Shown: positions 6,729 through 13,726, counted from the first letter of the stretch. The stretch is 20,989 bases of DNA from an uncultured Propionibacteriaceae bacterium (GCA_936941515.1 CAKZJI010000368.1:1-20989), one strand, 5' to 3'. Notes: a model not told the origin generated them from the sequence alone. Program-made: numbers and translations.

Positions 6729-8008
6729 GCGGTTTCTGGAGGTGTGTTGTGCGGTTGGATGAGCGGCGTTGTGGGTTGATGTTGGTGTTGTTGGGGCGGG
6801 GTCGGTCGTGTCATTCGATCGCGCGGGAGTTGGGTGGTAGTCCTTCCACTGTGAGGAAGGTGGCTGTCGAGGCGGGGATGGTGTTGTCGCGGGGTCGGGT
6901 GGGAGGGGTTGGTGGGTTGAACGAGCATCGTTACAGTCCGCGGCGGCGTCAGCGGCGGTTACGGGAGAATCCGGTGTTGGAGGTGGCAGAGCCAGCGCAG
7001 TGGCGTGACGGGCAGGGCCGGTTGACCCTGGCGGGGCGGATCCTGATCGAGGTTCGGGTCGGTGACCGGGTTCCGCTCTCCCGGATCGCTGCAGAACTCG
7101 GTGTTCACCGTTCCACGGTTTCCAGGCAGGTGAAGCGTTGTCCTGGCCGGTACCGGGCCCAGCCGGCGCAGCGGCTGGCAGACTGGTCACGTCGGCGTCC
7201 CAAGGACAGGAAGCTGGTGCTCGGGACACCGTTGTGGGATGAGGTGGTGACACGGTTGAACAACAAACATTCCCCGCAGCAGATCGCTCACCGGCTGCGT
7301 CAGGACTTCCCGGAGGACCCCACGATGTGGGTCAGTCACGAAACGATTTACCAGGCCCTCTACGTCCAGGCCGCCGGCGGGTTGCGTCATGAACTCACCG
7401 TCGAGAAAGCCCTGCGTTCCGGACGTAGCACCCGAGGTCCCCGGTCACGGCTGTCCGGGCGGCGCATCCGTAGCTGGATCGGTGAGGCCACCATCACCAA
7501 CCGCCCGGCCGAGGTCGAGGACCGGGCAGTTCCCGGACACTGGGAAGGAGACCTCATCATCAGCAAGGGCGGCACCTCGGCCCTGGTGACCCTCAACGAA
7601 CGCACCACCCGCTACACCATGATCCAACGGGTCACCAGCCGTGACTCCACCACCGTGACCGACGCATTGATCCAGATGACCCACCGACTCCCGGCCACCT
7701 TGATGAGAACCCTCACCTGGGACCAAGGCGCCGAGATGGCCCAACACGCCCGCTTCACCCCCGCCTCGGGTTGCCAGGCCTACTTCTGCGACCCCCACTC
7801 TCCCTGGCAACGCCCCACCAACGAGAACAGCAACGGCCTGATCCGGGACTTCTTCCCCAAAGGCACCGACTTCACCCACATCACCGACACCCAGGTCCAA
7901 CACGCCGAAGACCTCCTCAACACCCGACCCCAACGAGTACTTGACTGGGCCACACCAGCCGAGAAAATAGAACAACTACTCAACGTTGCACACACCACTT
8001 GAAACCGC
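6729..8008 (+). mobile_element. IS30-family insertion sequence
   Basis: About 1.28 kb. Imperfect terminal inverted repeats of about 19 bp are visible. The left end (6729-6747) reads GCGGTTTC, 4 unmatched bases, then GGTGTGT. The right end, read inward on the minus strand from 8008, is GCGGTTTC, 4 bases, GGTGTGT. The single transposase gene fills the element; its start lies just inside the left repeat and its TGA overlaps the right repeat. No passenger genes. I see no clear 2-4 bp target duplication directly at these ends, so the exact outer bases may be off by a few nucleotides. Confidence 0.75.
6749..8002 (+). CDS. IS30-family DDE transposase
   Basis: A 417-aa transposase, normal for IS30. 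The frame is open back to 6512 inside ycaQ. I chose GTG 6749 because GGAGGTGT lies 5 nt upstream and the start sits just inside the left inverted repeat. Two helix-turn-helix regions precede the core: SCHSIARELGGSPSTVRKV near 20-38 and VPLSRIAAELGVHRSTVSRQ near 108-127. The DDE catalytic residues are Asp268 (GHWEGDLIIS), Asp325 (LTWDQGAEM) and Glu359 in RPTNENSNGLIRDFFP, a hallmark of the family. The C-terminal TRPQRVLDWATPAE is also typical. The gene looks intact. It recognises the element's terminal repeats and catalyses cut-and-paste or circle-mediated transposition. The coding strand changes from G/T-rich to C/A-rich about halfway. Confidence 0.93.
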   Translation: MRLDERRCGLMLVLLGRGRSCHSIARELGGSPSTVRKVAVEAGMVLSRGRVGGVGGLNEHRYSPRRRQRRLRENPVLEVAEPAQWRDGQGRLTLAGRILIEVRVGDRVPLSRIAAELGVHRSTVSRQVKRCPGRYRAQPAQRLADWSRRRPKDRKLVLGTPLWDEVVTRLNNKHSPQQIAHRLRQDFPEDPTMWVSHETIYQALYVQAAGGLRHELTVEKALRSGRSTRGPRSRLSGRRIRSWIGEATITNRPAEVEDRAVPGHWEGDLIISKGGTSALVTLNERTTRYTMIQRVTSRDSTTVTDALIQMTHRLPATLMRTLTWDQGAEMAQHARFTPASGCQAYFCDPHSPWQRPTNENSNGLIRDFFPKGTDFTHITDTQVQHAEDLLNTRPQRVLDWATPAEKIEQLLNVAHTT

Positions 8009-8039
8009 CGCGTTCGTTGCGCTGCAGACGGCGATTCGT

Positions 8040-8052
8040 GCCACGCCACAGC
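8040..8052 (+). repeat. 13-bp direct repeat, right copy
   Basis: GCCACGCCACAGC, identical to 6596-6608 at the end of ycaQ and followed here directly by ATCCTGG. Together the copies bracket about 1.43 kb including the IS. Confidence 0.6.
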
Positions 8053-8148
8053 ATCCTGGCCCAAACACTCCCGGACCCCCAGGGTATGGGGCCTCACCGT
8101 TGCCTCAAGGCCCCAAGTGCAAGTCTCTGCGCACATACAAGAGACATC

Positions 8149-8166
8149 CGTGAGGCTTATCCACAG
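8149..8166 (+). repeat. 18-bp motif copy 1, contains TTATCCACA
   Basis: CGTGAGGCTTATCCACAG. The core TTATCCACA equals the DnaA-box consensus. A near copy lies inverted at 8215-8233 and another inverted at 13652-13669 (17 of 18 identical to this copy). Confidence 0.6.
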
Positions 8167-8214
8167 CTACTAGCAACCGGACTCTGACAAGGGGTTTCAC
8201 TGTTTCCGATACCC

Positions 8215-8233
8215 CCATGAATAAGCCTCAAGG
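8215..8233 (-). repeat. 18-bp motif copy 2 (inverted, degenerate)
   Basis: On the minus strand this reads CCTTGAGGCTTATTCATGG. It faces copy 1 across about 48 bp, so the two form the ends of a roughly 85-bp inverted-repeat unit (8149-8233). Beyond it lies ATGCAA, also found next to copy 3. Confidence 0.5.
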
Positions 8234-8278
8234 CATGCAATTCGAGAATCAGCCCACAACCCCTTGGGGGCATTCGTC

Positions 8279-8512
8279 ATGTTCTGGATTCTTTGTGCCG
8301 TCATCGTTGCGGCAAGCGTTCCAATGATTATCGGGATGGGCGTCACGGCCCTCACGCCTTGGAGATGCCATCCGGAGGCCGCTACTGCGTCGGAGCCATC
8401 AGCCTCGGCGCACCCCCACCCAGCTGACGAACCGCTGATTCAATGCGCCTGTGCCCAGGTGAGTTCCTCGCCCCATCTGGGTGCGGGTGTGTGTGCACCG
8501 TCGTCCCGCTAA
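8279..8512 (+). CDS. Possible small membrane protein (77 aa)
   Basis: ATG at 8279 with GGGGG about 8 nt upstream. A TTG at 8264 is an alternative. The first ~28 residues are one strongly hydrophobic segment (MFWILCAVIVAASVPMIIGM...), as in a membrane anchor. The rest is His/Pro/Ala-rich and low in complexity. I do not recognise it. The 3' end reaches into the dyad at 8512, which argues either for a small gene just upstream of the rha control region or for a chance frame in GC-rich DNA. Confidence 0.22.
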   Translation: MFWILCAVIVAASVPMIIGMGVTALTPWRCHPEAATASEPSASAHPHPADEPLIQCACAQVSSSPHLGAGVCAPSSR

Positions 8513-8530
8513 TCTGCGGTGTGGGCAGAT
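8512..8530. promoter_or_regulatory. Dyad upstream of rha promoter
   Basis: ATCTGC, 7 bases, GCAGAT: a perfect 6-bp inverted repeat about 57 bp before the -10 box. Candidate operator for a rhamnose regulator that is not in this window. Confidence 0.3.
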
Positions 8531-8549
8531 GCGGGCGCAACTCGCCGGC

Positions 8550-8568
8550 CTCAGCCCTCCGGGCTGAG
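8550..8568. promoter_or_regulatory. Perfect dyad overlapping the rha -35 region
   Basis: CTCAGCCC, TCC, GGGCTGAG: 8-bp arms with a 3-nt centre. Its right arm overlaps the -35 position of the rha promoter, where a repressor would block polymerase. It could alternatively act as a terminator for whatever reads in from the left. Confidence 0.45.
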
Positions 8569-8592
8569 ACCCCAGCACCTGCCCGCTATAAT
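8564..8592 (+). promoter_or_regulatory. rha operon promoter
   Basis: A perfect -10 TATAAT at 8587-8592, with CTGAGA at 8564-8569 as a weak -35 and a 17-bp spacer. This lies in a locally AT-rich patch before rhaI. The start codon has AGGGAG 5 nt upstream, leaving a leader of about 30 nt. A weak -35 beneath a dyad suggests activator or repressor control. Confidence 0.6.
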
Positions 8593-8630
8593 ACCGCTAT
8601 TTATACGTTTCAAAACTTCAGGGAGACGGC

Positions 8631-9815
8631 ATGACTGACGCAACGAACCGCGTCTTCGACGAGCAGACCAGCGACCTCCTGGCACGGCAGGAGATTGAGG
8701 TGCCGTCCTGGGCCTACGGCAACTCCGGTACCCGGTTCCGCGTGTTCGGGGCGCCAGGCGCACCCCGCAACATCCACGAAAAGCTCGCTGACGCCGCCCA
8801 GGTGCATCGCCACACCGGGCTTGCCCCCACCGTCGCCCTGCACTACCCATGGGACAAGGTTGATGACTGGGCCGGCCTAGCCGAGGAGGCCTCCGACCTG
8901 GGAATCAAGATCGGGACCATCAACTCCAACACCTTCCAGGATGAAGCCTACAAACTGGGCAGCCTCGCCCATCACGACGCCGGGGTGCGTGCCAAAGCCA
9001 TTGAGCATCACCTCGAATGCATTGAGGTCATGAACCATACGGGCTCCCGTGACCTCAAGATCTGGCTTGCCGACGGCACCAACTACCCAGGCCAGGGGGA
9101 TCTGCGTCGCCGCCAGGAGTGGCTGGCCGAGTCGCTGGCGACGATCTACGCCGCACTTACCCCCCAGCAGCGTCTCGTGCTGGAATACAAGTTCTTCGAG
9201 CCGGCGTTCTACCACACCGATGTTCCCGACTGGGGAACTGCATACGCACATGTCACAGCTCTTGGTGAGCGCGCCGTCGTCTGCCTCGACACCGGTCACC
9301 ATGCCCCCGGGACAAACATCGAGTTCATCGTCGCCCAGCTGCTGCGGCTTGGGCGGCTCGGGGCCTTCGACTTCAACTCCCGGTTCTACGCCGACGACGA
9401 CCTGATCGTCGGCGCTGCCGATCCCTTCCAGCTGTTCCGCATCCTCTACGAGGTGCGGCGCGGCGGCGGCTTCAGCCTCGACTCCCCGGTGTCGTTCATG
9501 CTCGACCAGTGCCACAACATTGAGGACAAGATCCCCGGCCAAATCCGCTCCGTCCTCAACGTGCAGGAGATGACCGCCCGCGCCCTGCTGGTGGACCTTC
9601 CCGCCCTGGAGCAGGCGCAGGCATCCGGCGACGTGCTGGGTGCGAACGCCATCTTGATGGACGCCTTCTACACCGACGTTCGGCCACTGCTCGCCCCGTG
9701 GCGTGAGTCCCGAGGCCTGCCAGCAGACCCGATGCGCGCCTTTGCCGACAGCGGATACCTGGCCAGGATCACGGCGGAGCGCGCAGGCGGTGTGCAGTCC
9801 AGCTGGGGCGCGTGA
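8631..9815 (+). CDS. rhaI: L-rhamnose isomerase (RhaI type)
   Basis: A 394-aa TIM-barrel sugar isomerase of the RhaI type found in Pseudomonas and rhizobia. It converts L-rhamnose to L-rhamnulose in the cytoplasm. Recognised by HYPWDKVDDWAGL (71-83), TINSNTFQDEAYKLGSLAHH (97-115), DLKIWLADGTNYPGQ, then the metal-binding region: Glu185 in VLEYKFFEPAFYHTDVPDWG, Asp220 and His223-His224 in CLDTGHHAPGTNIEF, and Asp247 to Asp257 in FDFNSRFYADDDLIVG. AGGGAG precedes the ATG by 5 nt, and a TATAAT promoter lies just upstream. The TGA overlaps the next ATG by one base (TGATG), so the kinase-aldolase is translationally coupled. Length is slightly under the usual ~420 aa. Confidence 0.9.
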   Translation: MTDATNRVFDEQTSDLLARQEIEVPSWAYGNSGTRFRVFGAPGAPRNIHEKLADAAQVHRHTGLAPTVALHYPWDKVDDWAGLAEEASDLGIKIGTINSNTFQDEAYKLGSLAHHDAGVRAKAIEHHLECIEVMNHTGSRDLKIWLADGTNYPGQGDLRRRQEWLAESLATIYAALTPQQRLVLEYKFFEPAFYHTDVPDWGTAYAHVTALGERAVVCLDTGHHAPGTNIEFIVAQLLRLGRLGAFDFNSRFYADDDLIVGAADPFQLFRILYEVRRGGGFSLDSPVSFMLDQCHNIEDKIPGQIRSVLNVQEMTARALLVDLPALEQAQASGDVLGANAILMDAFYTDVRPLLAPWRESRGLPADPMRAFADSGYLARITAERAGGVQSSWGA

Positions 9816-12283
9816 TGTCATCGGTTGTCGCGGTGGATCTGGGCGCCACCAGCGGACGTGTCATCCTAGCCACCTTTGGCCAGCGCCTAGAGCTGCAGGA
9901 GGTTCACCGCTTCTCAACGGCGGCTCGCCTGACCAAGATGGGGCTCCGGCTGGATGCTAAGGCCCTCATGAAGGAGATTCAGACCGGTCTCGGCGTGGCG
10001 ATGCAGGCCGCCAGGGGTCCGGTGAAGGCCGTCGGCATCGACTCCTGGGCCGTCGACTACGGCCTTCTGTCCGACGGGCAGCTGCTGGATGAGCCGTTCA
10101 ACTATCGTGATCCCCGATGTGAGGCGGGACGTGACTGCGTGGCCGCAGTGATATCCCCAGAGCAGCTGTACGACCGGACCGGCATCCAGGACCTGCCGTT
10201 CAACACCATCAACCAGCTGGCATGCGATCTGGCCACCGGACGACTTGACGGGCAGCGCCGTCTCCTGCTGCTGCCTGATCTGTTCGGCTACTGGCTGACA
10301 GGATGTGAGGTCGCCGAGCGCACAAATGCCTCCACCACAGCGCTCCTTGACCCTGCGACCGGAGACTGGGACTGGCCGCTGATCGACAAGCTGGGGCTTC
10401 CCCAGGGCATGTTTCCCGAGGTGATCGCGCCGGGAGACGTCATCGGCCCGATCCTGGAGGGGCCAGCGGCCGGCGTCCCACTGGTCGCGGTCGGCTCTCA
10501 CGACACCGCGTCGGCAGTGGCTGGGGCCCCGCTCAGCGGCCCCGACGACGTGTTCCTCTCCTCAGGCACATGGTCGCTGGTGGGCATGGAGCTGCCGGAA
10601 CCGATCCGAACCGAGGCCTCCCGCAGCGCCAACTTCACCAATGAGATGGGTGTTGACGGCACCGTGCGCTACCTCAAAAACATCACAGGCCTCTGGCTGC
10701 TGAGCGAGTCCATGCGCACCTGGGCCGGGCAGGGTCGTGAATACACCGTCCCGGAGTTGGTTGAGGCCGCCCGGAATGTGCGCTCCGCGCCGGTCTTTGA
10801 CGCCAACGCTCCCCTCCTGACAGCGCCCGGTGACCTGCCGGGACGCATCCGGGCCCTGGTGGGTGACGACCGGCTCGGCGATCCCGCTGTCCTGACCCGC
10901 TCGATCCTGGAATCCCTCGCCGAGGCATACGCCCGCACCATCAGGGAATTGGCTGGGCTCACCGGCCGTCAGCCCAGCCGGGTGGTCATCGTCGGGGGCG
11001 GTTCTGCGAACACCCTCCTCAACCAGCTCACCGCAGACCGCACTGGCCTGCCCGTGAGCGCAGGTCCGCAGGAGGCCACGGCCATCGGAAACGCCCTGAT
11101 CCTGGCTCGCGCCGTCGGCCTGGTCTCGGGGTCGCTGCGGGAGCTGAGGGACATCGTCGTCGACTCCTGCCAGATCACCGAGCATCGCCCAGCCCCAGCC
11201 CGCCCAGCTGCGCTGCTTGAAGACATCTGCGCCCTGTCCAACGAGTTCGGGGCCAACCCCGCTTTCACGCGCGCGGGTGGTGGAAACTCATCGGCCACCT
11301 CCGATGGCGTGCTGTGGATCAAACCGAGCGGGGTATCGATGGCCACCCTCGCGCCGGGCGACATGGTGCCGTTGCGCGTTGATGTGCTGAAGGAGGCGCT
11401 TGAGCAGCCCGCTCTCATCCCGGCCCACGGCGACCCCGTCCAGCACCTGGCGCACCTGGCAAGCCTCGATGACGGAGCACGTCGGCCGAGCGTCGAGATC
11501 CTGTTCCACGCTCTCATCGAAGACCCCCTGGTGCTGCACACCCATCCGCTGCTCATCAACGCCATCACCTGCAACGCCGACGGGGCGGAGCTGACCCAGA
11601 CGCTGTTCGGCGACGAGGTGCTGTGGGTGCCCTACGTCGATCCGGGAATGCCCCTTGCCCGTGAGATTGCGGACCGCCGACGCGAGTTTGAGGAGCGAAC
11701 GGGACAGCCCGCGCCGAAGGTCACCTTCCTGATGAACCACGGAATGATCGTCTCCGGTGATTCCCCGCAGGCCATCCGTGAGGCCAGCTATCGAGTCCTG
11801 GACCGGATACAGCGGGCCCTGGACATTGCGGGGGGTGGGTTGCCCGCCATCGCGGAGGAGTTCCGGCAGGCGGTTGCAGCCGAGGCCGTGGTCTGGGATG
11901 AGGGTGAGGTGGCGTCACGCTTCCCCACCACCGAGGACGGGGCAAGGTTCCTGGAGCAGGGGCCGCTGATCCCCGACCAGATTGTGTATGCGGGCTCCTT
12001 CCCTGTCGTGTTGGGCGACGACGTCGCCGAGGCTGTGTCCAGATATCGTCAGGTGCATGGCGTTGATCCGAAGGTTGCGGTCGTGCCCGGGGCTGGGGTG
12101 ATTGCTGTGGGGACCAGCAGGTCGCAGGCGGTCACCACCCTGGAGGTCTACGTGGATGCCCTGACCGTCGCTCAGGCGGCATCGCTGTTGGGCCGGGTCC
12201 GTGCGCTGAACGAGCGGGAACGTCGGTTCATCGAGACCTGGGAGGCCGAGGCCTATCGGCGGCAGGTGGCTTCCGGCACGTGA
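9815..12283 (+). CDS. Rhamnulokinase / class II (rhamnulose-1-phosphate) aldolase fusion
   Basis: One uninterrupted 822-aa frame with two enzymes. Residues 1-450 are a FGGY-type rhamnulokinase: AVDLGATSGRVI (6-17), GIDSWAVDYGLL, LPFNTINQL, TNASTTALLD, catalytic Asp230 in GSHDTASAVAG, LSSGTWSLVG, YLKNITGLWLLSESMRTW and VIVGGGSANTLLNQLTADR. After a short Pro/Ala linker (about 455-465), residues 466-822 are a class II aldolase: AGGGNSSAT (487-495) for phosphate, KPSG, catalytic Glu561 (PSVEILFHAL), and zinc ligands His575/His577 (LHTHPL) and His642 (MNHGMIV). The tail resembles the aldolase half of the bifunctional RhaD aldolase/dehydrogenases but lacks the dehydrogenase. It would phosphorylate L-rhamnulose and split the product to DHAP and L-lactaldehyde. 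A GTG three bases upstream (9812) is an alternative start. Confidence 0.9.
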   Translation: MSSVVAVDLGATSGRVILATFGQRLELQEVHRFSTAARLTKMGLRLDAKALMKEIQTGLGVAMQAARGPVKAVGIDSWAVDYGLLSDGQLLDEPFNYRDPRCEAGRDCVAAVISPEQLYDRTGIQDLPFNTINQLACDLATGRLDGQRRLLLLPDLFGYWLTGCEVAERTNASTTALLDPATGDWDWPLIDKLGLPQGMFPEVIAPGDVIGPILEGPAAGVPLVAVGSHDTASAVAGAPLSGPDDVFLSSGTWSLVGMELPEPIRTEASRSANFTNEMGVDGTVRYLKNITGLWLLSESMRTWAGQGREYTVPELVEAARNVRSAPVFDANAPLLTAPGDLPGRIRALVGDDRLGDPAVLTRSILESLAEAYARTIRELAGLTGRQPSRVVIVGGGSANTLLNQLTADRTGLPVSAGPQEATAIGNALILARAVGLVSGSLRELRDIVVDSCQITEHRPAPARPAALLEDICALSNEFGANPAFTRAGGGNSSATSDGVLWIKPSGVSMATLAPGDMVPLRVDVLKEALEQPALIPAHGDPVQHLAHLASLDDGARRPSVEILFHALIEDPLVLHTHPLLINAITCNADGAELTQTLFGDEVLWVPYVDPGMPLAREIADRRREFEERTGQPAPKVTFLMNHGMIVSGDSPQAIREASYRVLDRIQRALDIAGGGLPAIAEEFRQAVAAEAVVWDEGEVASRFPTTEDGARFLEQGPLIPDQIVYAGSFPVVLGDDVAEAVSRYRQVHGVDPKVAVVPGAGVIAVGTSRSQAVTTLEVYVDALTVAQAASLLGRVRALNERERRFIETWEAEAYRRQVASGT

Positions 12284-12292
12284 AAAGCCGAC

Positions 12293-12325
12293 CGGGGCTC
12301 CGCCCTCCTCTGAGGCGAAGCCCCG
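12293..12325 (+). terminator. Terminator of the rha operon
   Basis: A hairpin with left arm CGGGGCTCCGCC and right arm GGCGAAGCCCCG (one mismatch, 9-nt loop) starts 9 nt after the stop. No T-run follows. It lies between convergent genes and could serve both directions, since the lipoprotein gene ends at 12342. Confidence 0.7.
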
Positions 12326-12341
12326 TGCATTTCCCGGTTGG

Positions 12342-12983
12342 TCACTGTGATGTGGCTTCGCGTGCCTGTTCCATGGTGCTGAGGCCGAGGCTGTTCTTGC
12401 CCTTGGCCTGTGCGAGGCTTTCCCCGTCCACGAGGTACATTCCCTGCTCGGGATTGATCAGGTCATAGCGGTTGTCCGGCATCAGGTTCAGGAAGAGCAG
12501 GGTCTCTGATGAGCTGACATCTGGCAGAAGAACGGTGCTCTCCTCAGAGTACTCAATCTGATTGTGCTCTCCGCCAGGCTGCGCGACCTCAATGATGTCG
12601 CCCACCATGATGCCGCCCTTCAGGGACTCGGTGACCTCGACTCGGCTGATGGTCTCCACGACGCCCATCTCGCTGGGGTTGATCTCATTGCTGGGGACGC
12701 CGCTTTGCGGATTGGCCAGCTCGTCCCCATCATTTTGAGAGGTCTCTGGCTGCAGCAGCTCGACGCGGGAGTCAAGGAACTTTCCCTTGACGATGACCTT
12801 CGCGGCGTCTTCTGCGTCGCTGAGTGAGTCGTAGGTAGGGTAGTCGGCGCTCATCTGAATTGTCCGAGTTGTTGGCGAAGGGGCTGTGGTTGGGGGCGCT
12901 GCGCTGGGTCCTGAGCAGTTCACCAGGCCCACCATGGATGCGGCTGCCAGGACGATGACGGCCTTCCTCACGTGTCCATTCAT
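12342..12983 (-). CDS. Putative lipoprotein of unknown function
   Basis: 213 aa. The frame is open to 13340, but the real start is ATG 12983: GAGGAGG lies 8 nt upstream, and the protein then begins with a lipoprotein signal peptide (MNGHVRKAVIVLAAASMVGL, lipobox VNC at Cys23, Asn at -1 being unusual). A Ser/Pro/Thr-rich spacer follows. The mature domain has DYPTYDSLSDAEDAAKVIVKG, VEVTESLKGG, IIEVAQPGGE, LLFLNLMPDNRYDLINPEQG and MYLVDGES. This resembles a common, unnamed family of exported actinobacterial and firmicute proteins. Function unknown. It overlaps the upstream protease gene by 4 nt (ATGA), so the two are coupled and may act together at the cell surface. Confidence 0.72.
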   Translation of the reverse strand: MNGHVRKAVIVLAAASMVGLVNCSGPSAAPPTTAPSPTTRTIQMSADYPTYDSLSDAEDAAKVIVKGKFLDSRVELLQPETSQNDGDELANPQSGVPSNEINPSEMGVVETISRVEVTESLKGGIMVGDIIEVAQPGGEHNQIEYSEESTVLLPDVSSSETLLFLNLMPDNRYDLINPEQGMYLVDGESLAQAKGKNSLGLSTMEQAREATSQ

Positions 12984-13567
12984 GGGTAGATCCTCCTCAC
13001 CTCGTCGATGTCGTACTGCTGCGGAGCCAAGGTCGTCGTTCTGTCTCTGCTGTGCTTCATCAGGGACGGCTTGTCTGTGGATGGATTGTCGGCGAGGCTC
13101 AGGGCATGGCCCAACTCGTGAGTTGAAGTGCTGGCAGCCCATTCCTTGAAATGGCTTCCTGAGCTTGCCTTCAGCGTGATTGTGTTGACGTAAATGCTGA
13201 AAGTTCTCTCGCTCGTACGCTGGCCTGCTGGGGAATACAGCCCAAACCAGTTTCGTGGATATTGGGCAGCGGTCATGGTCCCCTGTGCCTTGTCGTTTCT
13301 CTCGATCCTCAGGTTGGCTGTCGCCTTTGTTTGATTCCATCGGTTCCGAGCCTCGTCGAAGAGCTGCTGCCAGGCCTGGTTGACCCCCGTGTATTGAACG
13401 TTGAATGATGGGGTCGGCATGCCCCCGTCATAATAATCTGCTTTTGCGGTGCCGGCTGGGGCGAATGCTAAAAGTGCGGCCAACGGCAATGCGCTCCAAA
13501 ATCCCTTCCTTCCTCTCTTCTGCCGCCGCTGGGAAGGACGTTGTCTCTGTGTGATATTCAAAGTCAT
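12980..13567 (-). CDS. Secreted matrixin/snapalysin-like zinc metalloprotease
   Basis: 195 aa. ATG 13567 is preceded by AAAGGA. A long basic N-terminus (about 22 residues) is followed by a hydrophobic core and an AKA cleavage site after residue 43, giving a secreted mature protein of about 152 aa. The zinc motif is HELGHALSLAD (150-160), i.e. HExxHxxxxxD, with His150, Glu151 and His154. The third ligand position is Asp160 rather than His, as in snapalysin-type (M7) enzymes, and the usual Gly at position 157 is Ser. A downstream SLMKHSRD (168-175) is a likely Met-turn. Compact size fits M7/M10-like proteases. It is the first gene of a unit with a lipoprotein. The substrate is unknown; host protein or cell-surface processing is speculation. 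Confidence 0.75.
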   Translation of the reverse strand: MTLNITQRQRPSQRRQKRGRKGFWSALPLAALLAFAPAGTAKADYYDGGMPTPSFNVQYTGVNQAWQQLFDEARNRWNQTKATANLRIERNDKAQGTMTAAQYPRNWFGLYSPAGQRTSERTFSIYVNTITLKASSGSHFKEWAASTSTHELGHALSLADNPSTDKPSLMKHSRDRTTTLAPQQYDIDEVRRIYP

Positions 13568-13651
13568 GGTTCCTTTCTTCTGTCATCTGGAGCTCCATCG
13601 ATGATTGATGGGGAACCCGGGTTTGATGTGGCATTTCACGTCGCAGGCAAT

Positions 13652-13669
13652 CTGTGAATAAGCCTCACG
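13652..13669 (-). repeat. 18-bp motif copy 3, contains TTATTCACA
   Basis: On the minus strand it reads CGTGAGGCTTATTCACAG, one base different from copy 1 at 8149-8166. The core matches the DnaA-box consensus TTATNCACA. It lies just after the predicted transcription start of the protease gene. Confidence 0.6.
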
Positions 13670-13690
13670 AGAGATGCAACTGGATTTTCC

Positions 13691-13719
13691 ATCCTATTGT
13701 CGGGGACCTCGAGGATCAA
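13691..13719 (-). promoter_or_regulatory. Promoter of the protease-lipoprotein unit
   Basis: On the minus strand: -35 TTGATC, 17-bp spacer, -10 TAGGAT. The predicted start near 13684 leaves a leader of roughly 115 nt that contains motif copy 3. Confidence 0.6.
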
Positions 13720-13726
13720 TCAGACC

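Larger units (their letters stand above)
8003..8630. other. Intergenic region between IS30 element and rha operon
   Basis: About 630 bp with no strong gene. It holds the end of the IS, the second copy of the 13-bp direct repeat (8040-8052), an inverted pair of an 18-bp motif containing a DnaA-box-like core (8149-8233), a doubtful small membrane ORF (8279-8512), two dyads (8512-8530 and 8550-8568) and the rha promoter. I see no tRNA or structured RNA. Confidence 0.6.

Noticed and set aside
6512..6748. Upstream extension of the transposase frame
   Set aside because: It reads through the 3' end of ycaQ and lies outside the IS inverted repeat; GGAGGTGT before GTG 6749 decides the start.
8877..9821. 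Minus-strand 314-aa open frame
   Set aside because: Antisense shadow of rhaI, which has strong family motifs.
12984..13340. N-terminal extension of the lipoprotein frame
   Set aside because: It overlaps the protease gene on the same strand in another frame; GAGGAGG and a signal peptide mark the start at 12983.
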